In this document: piece by piece, positions 56,789 to 63,102 of the stretch
How the letters are laid out: each line of letters begins with the position of its first letter
How positions within the stretch are numbered: the first letter of the stretch is position 1
From: Calothrix parasitica NIES-267
Lineage (GTDB): Bacteria; Cyanobacteriota; Cyanobacteriia; Cyanobacteriales; Nostocaceae
Reading direction: 5' to 3'
NCBI RefSeq assembly: GCF_002368095.1
Contig: NZ_AP018227.1
Span: 8,414,001-8,478,000 of the forward strand
Length of the DNA: 64,000 bases
Program-made: the position numbers and the translations under genes
Notes under the pieces: model-generated
What the model was told of the DNA's origin: nothing
What the model saw: only the letters and a program-made list of their open reading frames with translations
The model's database searches: none

Positions 56789-57463
56789 TTATCCTGCACT
56801 CGCTAAGGTCGAACTGTCAAAGTTTTCGACCAAATCAGCCGCATCATTATAAATTGCAATAGCTTTAGAAAGTCGAGAATCTTCAAACCCACCACTTCTA
56901 ACAGCAATAACTTCCACTCCAGCTTTATTTGCTGCTTGAATATCGTATGGAGTATCCCCTATCATGACAATTTCTTCGGGCTTGATTTCAAACTTTTTCA
57001 AAGCAGCTTCTACAATATCTGGTGCTGGTTTAGAATTTTCTGCATCGTCGGAACTTGTAGCATCATCTTGACTGAGAATATCGTCTACTTTTGCAATTTT
57101 GAGTAAAGCTGAAAGTTCTTTATCGCTCGCGGAGGTCGCAATTATGATACGTTTACCAGCTTCTTGCAACTTCATAACCATCTCTCTTGCACCATTTGCA
57201 GGAGAAACATTTGGGATATATTTATCAAGAACTATTTCTTTGCGGTAACTACTTATTTCCTTTCCTTTCCCTTCTTCGTCAGAAAGTCCCGGTGCAAATT
57301 TGGGAATAATATAATCGCCACCCATTCCCATTAAAGGACGAACTTCCTCGAATTTGACCTCATAACCGAATTTAGCAAACGCTTCTACCCAAGCATTAGC
57401 GTGAGCATCATTGCTAAGAACTAGGGTTCCATCTACGTCCAAAATTACGCCTTTAAATGCCAT
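56789..57463 (-). CDS. HAD superfamily hydrolase (phosphatase, subfamily IA)
   Basis: 224 residues. HAD motif I DVDGTLV (nucleophile Asp), motif II ATSASD, motif III Lys in NSKPAPD and motif IV IGDTPYDIQAAN are complete, with a helical cap (residues about 18-85). It resembles phosphoglycolate phosphatase and beta-phosphoglucomutase-like enzymes; the substrate cannot be fixed from sequence. Monocistronic on the minus strand. Confidence 0.85.
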   Translation of the reverse strand: MAFKGVILDVDGTLVLSNDAHANAWVEAFAKFGYEVKFEEVRPLMGMGGDYIIPKFAPGLSDEEGKGKEISSYRKEIVLDKYIPNVSPANGAREMVMKLQEAGKRIIIATSASDKELSALLKIAKVDDILSQDDATSSDDAENSKPAPDIVEAALKKFEIKPEEIVMIGDTPYDIQAANKAGVEVIAVRSGGFEDSRLSKAIAIYNDAADLVENFDSSTLASAG

Positions 57464-57607
57464 TATTTGAGTATTAAATGATAAACTGCAAATTATTTTT
57501 CATCAACAATTTAACAGTTAAATATTTTTATTAAAGTGCTCTCAAGTCAGATATCTGAATATAAAAAAATCATCCTTTGTATGTAGAATCATATAATTTT
57601 TTAGTGT

Positions 57608-57638
57608 AAAAAAACCCGATTAATTAAATAACCGGGTT
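57608..57638 (-). terminator. Intrinsic terminator after the ro60 gene
   Basis: On the minus strand AACCCG and CGGGTT pair around an AT-rich loop, and the stem runs into TTTTTTT. It lies about 35 bp after the TROVE stop codon and would end the tRNA-like array/ro60 transcript. Confidence 0.8.
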
Positions 57639-57672
57639 CTGAAATTCTTATGAATTATGAAAAAATGCTATA

Positions 57673-59283
57673 TCACAACCCACCCTCAGCCAACATCTGA
57701 ATCAAACGCGGCGCACCTGGATCAAATCCACCAATGTCCCAAGATAATGGGTCTTCGGGGTCTACCAAGGTAATCCGGTAAGGTGCCAAAGTCACGTAAA
57801 CAGCTTTAGCATTGGGATTGACTCTTTCGCGATACCTTGCCAAAGCTTGCGACGGATGACTTCTGCCAGCCCAGCTTTCTGAGTCAGTCCAAAAACAAAT
57901 TACGTCAGCTTTGAAATTATTTTTAATCATCCACTCATAAGTAACTGAAGCATCCGTTCCGCCAAAATTTTGATTGCTAGCTTTGGCGATCGCCGAACTA
58001 AAAGTATCTTTTGCAGTTATTTTCAAATCGCGAAAATCGGTAGCAAAGCCGCGAATCATGTAGTTTTTCTCAGCTTTTGCGCTAACAAGCGCCATTGTTG
58101 TCGCAATTTCACAGCAGGTAAGTCCAATCGAACTCACGCTGGTGTAAGACATGGAACCAGATACATCAATCGCGTGCATGAACACTTTACCAGTAGGCTC
58201 CACCACATCAAAAGATAGTTCTAACGCTTTTTCTAGAATATCTACTATGCGGTTAACTGGATTCCAAGTTTTCTTACTGCGTCCTAATTTTCCTCCCGAT
58301 TGATAAGTCTTGAGCGCTTTCAAAACATCAATAGGATGAATGCGACCTTTACGTAGATGTTCTTTACTATTTAAAACCGCTTCAACTCTATCAAGGTTCG
58401 CAGGTTCATCAGTTCGCAATACATCCAATTCAGTCAGCGAACCCAAGTTACGCAACATTGCACCAATTGGCATTTCGTTGAATAACAATTGCCAAGCTTG
58501 CTTATCCATTTTTGCGACTGGTGCAGTCATTTCATGGGTTAAGCGTCCTTGAATAATCGCTTCATCAGCCTTATCTGGATTGCGCTTCAACCATTCGTAC
58601 CACCAAATTTGTTTTAAAGGTTCACTGGGAATATTCGTTGGTAATTCTTCCCAACCTTTGACTACCCAATGAAACAATAGTTCATGGTCGGGGGTTGCTG
58701 GTTTAACGTGAAACAACCGTAAAGCATCGCGGTTTGTAAAATCATGACGTTGCTGATATTTCAACAATTGATAAGCCAAACCTTTAGCATCCGGACGCGA
58801 CAGCCAAGTTTTACCAGCTTCCCGCACAACTTTACCAAAACCTCGCAGCGACTTGGTATAGCTCAACCATTCATAAAAATGACTTCCAGTACGAACTACT
58901 TGAGGAAAGATTTCTGTAAAAGCTGCTTTAGCTTCTGGTGTTTCACCCATCGAAAGCAATACTAAAGCAAAAATAGGGGCGCTGTTATTGATAGCACGTC
59001 CATCGCTAGCATAAAGAATTTCCTCAGCAACGCGACCGGGATTTTTAACAATAGCTTCTTGAACGGTATTAACAAAATCTTCTGTTAATTCACGCTTTCC
59101 CACGTAATAAGTACTTTTTGCGGTACCAATTAGCAAACAGCGTCGCAGCATTTGCCATATACCAGCATCAAACATATAACCACCGCTGCGTCCCTGAATC
59201 ATTTCTGATTCTCTACCAGGGATGGGTTGATTTTGCGGTGTTTTTTTACTTTGATTATTTTTAGTAAAAAACTTATAGTTCAT
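57673..59283 (-). CDS. rsr: TROVE domain protein, bacterial Ro60 orthologue (Rsr)
   Basis: 536 residues, the normal Ro60 size. The N-terminal HEAT-like TROVE ring (about 20-360) has the family features MFDAGIWQMLRRCLLIGT and LLKYQQRHDFTNRDALRLFH. The C-terminal vWA-like domain has the MIDAS residues D373, S375 and S377 (AIDVSGSMS), plus GGTDAS and ICFWTDSESW. Ro60 binds the ends of misfolded RNAs in its ring and Y RNAs on its outer face; in Deinococcus a Y RNA tethers it to PNPase. A GGAGG ribosome binding site lies 8 nt before the ATG. The five tRNA-like RNAs end 36 bp upstream on the same strand. Confidence 0.93.
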   Translation of the reverse strand: MNYKFFTKNNQSKKTPQNQPIPGRESEMIQGRSGGYMFDAGIWQMLRRCLLIGTAKSTYYVGKRELTEDFVNTVQEAIVKNPGRVAEEILYASDGRAINNSAPIFALVLLSMGETPEAKAAFTEIFPQVVRTGSHFYEWLSYTKSLRGFGKVVREAGKTWLSRPDAKGLAYQLLKYQQRHDFTNRDALRLFHVKPATPDHELLFHWVVKGWEELPTNIPSEPLKQIWWYEWLKRNPDKADEAIIQGRLTHEMTAPVAKMDKQAWQLLFNEMPIGAMLRNLGSLTELDVLRTDEPANLDRVEAVLNSKEHLRKGRIHPIDVLKALKTYQSGGKLGRSKKTWNPVNRIVDILEKALELSFDVVEPTGKVFMHAIDVSGSMSYTSVSSIGLTCCEIATTMALVSAKAEKNYMIRGFATDFRDLKITAKDTFSSAIAKASNQNFGGTDASVTYEWMIKNNFKADVICFWTDSESWAGRSHPSQALARYRERVNPNAKAVYVTLAPYRITLVDPEDPLSWDIGGFDPGAPRLIQMLAEGGL

Positions 59284-59319
59284 TATCTTAACCTCCAGCC
59301 CTTACGGACAAAGTAGAAG

Positions 59320-59447
59320 GTGGTAAGGCAGGACTTGAACCTGCGACGCACAGATTAAAAACGATAAACCTAATTCTTCGTCCCCTAAAGGCAAGTTCGT
59401 GAAAAAGGATATTCTTCTGTCGCTCTACCCACTGAGCTACTTACCAC
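59320..59447 (-). ncRNA. tRNA-like RNA A: tRNA-Lys(UUU) body with 54-nt insert; candidate Y RNA
   Basis: Acceptor TGGTAAG/CTTACCA plus an extra G:C pair, D arm GCTC-AGTGGGTA-GAGC, anticodon stem ACAGA/TCTGT, 5-nt variable loop and T arm GCAGG-TTCAAGT-CCTGC. A 54-nt insert sits exactly between positions 31 and 32; without it the loop is TTTTTAA (anticodon UUU). The insert contains CTTGCC, then GGGGACGAAG, and ends in TTATCG. In Y RNAs the Ro-binding helix has CUUG opposite CGAAG with one bulged base, and both strands occur here. It could be a Y RNA or a lysine tRNA with a small insert. No CCA is encoded. Confidence 0.7.
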
Positions 59448-59495
59448 ATGAGAATTCTAGATTTTAACAACGGATACTTTTGTTTTAGATTTGTG

Positions 59496-59650
59496 GTGGC
59501 GAAGCAGGATTTGTTAGCGGAGCGTGTCCGCCAGGACATACCTGCGACCTCCAAATTTTCAGCGATAACCCTAATTCTGCGTCCCCGAAAGGTAAGTTTG
59601 TGAAAAAGGACATTCTATTTGGCACGCTACCTAGCTGCGTTACTCGCCAC
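59496..59650 (-). ncRNA. tRNA-like RNA B: tRNA-Phe(GAA) body with 55-nt insert and interrupted T loop
   Basis: Acceptor TGGCGAG/TTCGCCA, D arm ACGC/GCGT, anticodon stem CCAAA/TTTGG with loop CTGAAAA (anticodon GAA) after removing a 55-nt insert between positions 31 and 32. The insert shares GGGGACG, AATTAGG and TTATCG with copy A. The T stem GCAGG/CCTGC is intact, but its loop holds a 27-nt piece of the dispersed GTTAGCGGAGCGTGTCC repeat (59513-59541). As a translation tRNA it should be dead; as a scaffold RNA it might still fold, with the repeat forming a hairpin GTCC/GGAC. Confidence 0.65.
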
Positions 59651-59680
59651 ATAAGAATCTTAAACTTTGGATTTTATTGG

Positions 59681-59844
59681 TGTAGGGGGTAGGAGTCGAA
59701 CCTACGAACAATCACTTCCGAGATTAATTCTCAGATAGCTATGTTGGCAAAAATTACGATAACCCATGATATTCGTCCCTTAAGCGGGCAAGTTGTTAAT
59801 CAAGGAATAACAGCTGCTGCCTTAAACCACTCGGCCACCCCTAC
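59681..59844 (-). ncRNA. tRNA-like RNA C: class II (Ser/Leu-like) body with insert
   Basis: Acceptor GTAGGGG/CCCCTAC, then A and an encoded CCA. D arm TGGCCGAGTGGTTTAAGGC as in Ser/Leu tRNAs, a long variable arm (GAGA/TCTC), and a canonical T arm GTAGG-TTCGACT-CCTAC. The anticodon region is replaced by the insert: CCTTGATT, AACAACTTGCCC, GGGACGAATATCATGGG, TTATCG. TGAT and ATCA pair here where copies A, B and D have other complementary bases. No standard anticodon loop could be placed. Confidence 0.65.
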
Positions 59845-59880
59845 CTCAAAAGTTACAACTCATTAATTCAAAATAATTGG

Positions 59881-60005
59881 AGCAGGAAGCGGGATTTGCA
59901 CCCGCGTCTCCGGCGTGGAAGGCGATAAACCTAATTCGTCGTCCCCGATAGGGCAAGTTTTGAATAAGGATATTTACGGCGTTCTAACTACTAAACTATC
60001 CCTGC
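59881..60005 (-). ncRNA. tRNA-like RNA D: Gly/Glu-like body with insert
   Basis: Acceptor GCAGGGA/TTCCTGC, discriminator T followed by an encoded CCA, D arm GTTT-AGTAGTTA-GAAC, T arm GCGGG-TGCAAAT-CCCGC. The T loop starts T-G-C instead of T-T-C. The insert contains ATATCCTTATTCAAAACTTG, then CCC-TATC-GGGG, ACGACGAATTAGG and TTTATCG. The sequence after it, CCTTCCACGCCGG, does not pair properly with the 5' CCGTA, so the anticodon arm is not a normal one. Confidence 0.65.
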
Positions 60006-60050
60006 TTGAATATTTGAAATTTTGAATTTGAAATTTTGAGTTTTTTTTGT

Positions 60051-60186
60051 GCAACGAGACAGGATTTGCACCTGCACGACCATGGGTCACTAAAACCCGA
60101 TAACCCTTAATAATCGTCCCAAAATAGGCTAGTTGTTAAACCAAGGTTTATATAATTAGCGCGTCTACTATTCCGCCACTCGTTAC
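60051..60186 (-). ncRNA. tRNA-like RNA E: class II (Leu-like) body with insert
   Basis: Acceptor TAACGAG/CTCGTTG plus an extra G:C pair, D arm TGGCGGAATAGTAGACGCG as in leucine tRNAs, variable arm GACC-CAT-GGTC, T arm GCAGG-TGCAAAT-CCTGT with T-G-C as in copy D. The insert has AACCTT / AAGGGTT as closing pairs, ACTAGCC and GGGACGA, and ends TTATCG. It is the first member of the array as transcribed. Anticodon stem remnants CTAA/TTTAG are present, but a full 7-nt anticodon loop is one base short. Confidence 0.65.
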
Positions 60187-60266
60187 ATGATTTTGATTCA
60201 CTCAAAGGTGTTTGACTCAAACAAGATTGCAGAAGTGATTTACTGCATCTCTTGTTCTGTATTACT

Positions 60267-60295
60267 AATGTAGTACGTGTATTATGATGTGTCAA
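60267..60295 (-). promoter_or_regulatory. Sigma70-like promoter of the tRNA-like array
   Basis: On the minus strand TTGACA (60290-60295) is followed after exactly 17 bp by TACATT (60267-60272). The -35 matches consensus fully, the -10 in four of six positions. A start near 60260 leaves about 70 nt before the first tRNA-like unit. Confidence 0.5.
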
Positions 60296-60654
60296 GGGAT
60301 TGATTAATAATTTTTTTACAGTTCTTCTTCTAATAGAGCCTTTTAGGTATCGGACATGAAATATCAAAGAACGATAACATTTAAAATTATACTTGTATTA
60401 CTAGTTACAGTATTTGCCGATTTTGCCTGAATGTAAGGTTTGTGACCTTTTTTTGCCTTTATATCTCTAAAATTAGCGAAATGTAGAGATGTTTTAGGCT
60501 TTGATACGTAATCTTCAATAATCTACAACTGTAGATAAATTGATTTTTTCTAAAAAATTTTCCAGTAAATCTATAAACAATACAAATAAATGACCAAATT
60601 TTTGCCAAGATAATAATATTTCCTAAAATAAATCACTTAGCAATAAAATTAGGC

Positions 60655-61431
60655 ATGAGTGAAAAAACACTAGAAACCTCGGGCAAAGGTTTTTTGCTTC
60701 TACTTTTGCCACTTTCGTTTTTAATTATCTTCCTAGTTTCTGCTTGGCGGGTCTTGCTGGGATTTTTTGCCGTTGTTGTCGGGTTAAATTTGTGGCGAAC
60801 CTATCAATGGCAAAAATGGTGCAACAAGGTTAACCCAGTTTTCCAAAAGCTAATCGGAGAAAACAGCGGCAGAATTACCCCTATGGATTTGGCTTTAGAG
60901 GGTAACTTTAATGGAGGTAAAGCAAAGCGCTATTTGGATGCTAAAGCTTCTGAATTTGGCGCAAGTATTGTTGACTCGGATGATGGAAATAAAGTTTATT
61001 ACTTCATGACTGCCAACACTTTAGGCAATATTCTTGACAGTAGCGAACCAGAAATAGACTTTAGCAATCAACCCGTTGCAACTCTAAACAAAGAACTTCT
61101 CGAACCTATTCCTGTAAAAGTTGAACAAACAGAAGTAGTTTCTGAAACAGTTCAGGAATCGGAAGAGTTACCTGAAGAAACTTTAGAACAATCAAAACCC
61201 TCACAACATATAAACAAACCTCTGGAAAAACAATTGTTTTTGGGTTCTTTGATTCAATCCGAACTCGCTAAACGTTTGGGAGTTTATTCCAGCACGGTGT
61301 TCAAGCGTAGAGATGACCCAGCATTTCCTGAATGGAGTCGTAATAAAGACCCAGATGGAATTGCTTGGACTTTTTCTGCGGACACTAAAGAATTTTTCCC
61401 AGTGGAAGACGAAACCAAAGTCACAAGCTAG
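60655..61431 (+). CDS. Membrane protein with winged-helix-like C-terminus, cyanobacterial
   Basis: 258 residues. Two close hydrophobic segments (about 11-48) form a hairpin anchor. They are followed by a soluble region with a small alpha/beta part (ITPMDLALEGNFNGGKAKRY, KVYYFMTANT), an acidic linker rich in Glu/Val (130-200) and a C-terminal segment (LIQSELAKRLGVYSSTVFKR) that looks like a DNA-binding type helix-turn-helix. No named family recognised. Divergent from the tRNA-like array, with about 360 bp between. Confidence 0.6.
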   Translation: MSEKTLETSGKGFLLLLLPLSFLIIFLVSAWRVLLGFFAVVVGLNLWRTYQWQKWCNKVNPVFQKLIGENSGRITPMDLALEGNFNGGKAKRYLDAKASEFGASIVDSDDGNKVYYFMTANTLGNILDSSEPEIDFSNQPVATLNKELLEPIPVKVEQTEVVSETVQESEELPEETLEQSKPSQHINKPLEKQLFLGSLIQSELAKRLGVYSSTVFKRRDDPAFPEWSRNKDPDGIAWTFSADTKEFFPVEDETKVTS

Positions 61432-61535
61432 AAAAAGTTAATTTTTAATTATTTGGGTGCATTAGTTTAACGGTTCTTAATTGGGAAACAACAAATGCAC
61501 CCTTTGCTTTGTTTAAAAAAGGGAATAGGGAACAG

Positions 61536-61610
61536 TGTTAGCGGAGCGTGTCCCGGAGGGACATACAGTGAACAGTTAATAACTACCAACTAACAACTAA
61601 CCACTAACTA
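61536..61610. repeat. Interspersed GTTAGCGGAGCGTGTCC repeat followed by STRR
   Basis: gttagcggagcgtgtcccgg plus agggacatac, the same element as at 59513 and 35981, is followed by cagttaataactaccaacta-type repeats at the 3' end of pyrD. Confidence 0.75.
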
Positions 61611-62743
61611 TCTTTAACTGCTAATCCTACTGCTTCGGAAATCGAATTTAACCCCTTTTGTTCTAATTTTAAAAGCAAACCTTTAAGAATTTGTCGTATG
61701 ATTCCAGGTCCTTGATAAACCCAGCCGGTATAAATTTGGACTAAACATGCACCAGCCGTAATTTTATCCCAAGCGTCTTCTGCTGTAAAAATTCCACCAA
61801 CGCCGATAATGGGGATTTTCCCCTGGCTTTGCTGCCAAATATACTTAATCACTTCAGTAGAACGCTGTCTTACTGGTTTTCCACTAATTCCACCTGCTTC
61901 CTCTAATAGCGGTTTACCAGTTTGAGCAAGTGTTTTAGTATTTAACCCTTCACGGTTAATTGTCGTATTCGTAGCAATAATCCCTGCCAATTTATAGCTT
62001 TGAGCTAAACAGACAATTTCTGTAATTGCTTCCCAATCTAAATCTGGTGCGATTTTGACAAAGATTGGTTTTTGCAAATTATTTTCTGCATTTAAAGCAT
62101 CCAAAATAGAACCTAGCATGGCTGCATCTTGGAGTTTTCGCAATCCTGGGGTGTTGGGCGAAGAAACATTGACTACAAAGTAATCACCGTAATTTTTCAG
62201 CAAGCTAAAGCTGTGACCATAATCATTTGCAGCTTCTTCTAAAGGTGTAACTTTGGATTTACCTAAATTTATACCTATAGGAATTATGGGGTTAGACTTT
62301 GAAGTGCGTTTTGCTAAAAGTTCTTGCATTGCAGCCGCACCGCAATTATTAAAGCCCATACGGTTAAGAGCAGCTTCATCGCTTGGTAAACGAAACAAAC
62401 GGGGACGAGGATTTCCCGGTTGTGCAAGTGATGTTACAGTCCCAATTTCTGCAAAACCGAAACCCAAACTAGACCACATAGAAGTCGCAACACCATCTTT
62501 ATCAAATCCGGCTGCCAAACCTACGGGATTAGGAAATTGCAGTCCAAATAGCGATTGTGACAAACGGGAATCTTGCAAACACAACGATTGCTGCAAGCGA
62601 CTTTTAACCAAACTTGCGGGTTGCATATCGCTATTATTTCCCAACCATTCTAGAGTACGAATCGTCTTTGAATGTAAGTTTTCGGGGTCTGCTTTGATTA
62701 GATTAAATAAAAGCGGACGTAGTGCAGCTTGATAAATATCCAA
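61604..62743 (-). CDS. pyrD: Quinone-dependent dihydroorotate dehydrogenase (class 2)
   Basis: 379 residues from TTG 62743; the frame is open to another TTG at 62767. The class 2 N-terminal extension is present (DIYQAALRPLLFNLIKADPE), which binds membrane quinone. The FMN-binding barrel has NPVGLAAGFDKDG, NRMGFNN, NVSSPNTPGLR (catalytic Ser), KIAPDL, ATNTT and GVGGIFTAEDA. It oxidises dihydroorotate to orotate in pyrimidine synthesis. Monocistronic; the start codon is uncertain because no ATG is available. Confidence 0.93.
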   Translation of the reverse strand: MDIYQAALRPLLFNLIKADPENLHSKTIRTLEWLGNNSDMQPASLVKSRLQQSLCLQDSRLSQSLFGLQFPNPVGLAAGFDKDGVATSMWSSLGFGFAEIGTVTSLAQPGNPRPRLFRLPSDEAALNRMGFNNCGAAAMQELLAKRTSKSNPIIPIGINLGKSKVTPLEEAANDYGHSFSLLKNYGDYFVVNVSSPNTPGLRKLQDAAMLGSILDALNAENNLQKPIFVKIAPDLDWEAITEIVCLAQSYKLAGIIATNTTINREGLNTKTLAQTGKPLLEEAGGISGKPVRQRSTEVIKYIWQQSQGKIPIIGVGGIFTAEDAWDKITAGACLVQIYTGWVYQGPGIIRQILKGLLLKLEQKGLNSISEAVGLAVKDS

Positions 62744-63102
62744 TTTAGTTGAAAAAATAAAATACAATTACAGCTTTTGATAACGAGTTAGGAGTACGGT
62801 GAATCACGAGTAGCAAATTCAAATTTATAAGTTACGCCTAACGTGAATTATAAATGTCCCTTATTCTACAAGGGTTTTGAAGCTCGCTCAAATATCGATT
62901 TTTTATTTATCAAATTAATGATAATGGTTTGAGCAGTTAATCCACATAAGACGTAAGTTAATACTTACAAATTAATCATTATCCCCTTGTCCCCCTGTCT
63001 CCCAATTTCCCCCACTCCCGATCTGAAAATAATTAATAGCTAAAGTTAAGCCAGTATTTTGGGCATCTTATATATTAACAGGCTAAGTTTACCAATAATC
63101 AG
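62744..63102. other. Intergenic region with C/T-rich repeat
   Basis: About 360 bp between the divergent genes pyrD and the GAF gene. It contains a C/T-rich stretch (ccccttgtccccctgtctcc, about 62982) like that inside purL and before mobA. No gene or clear promoter is seen. Confidence 0.5.

Noticed and set aside
59320-60186. Group I introns in the tRNA-like genes
   Set aside because: Inserts are only about 50-60 nt, lack P3-P8 core sequences, and do not begin after a U at the splice position.
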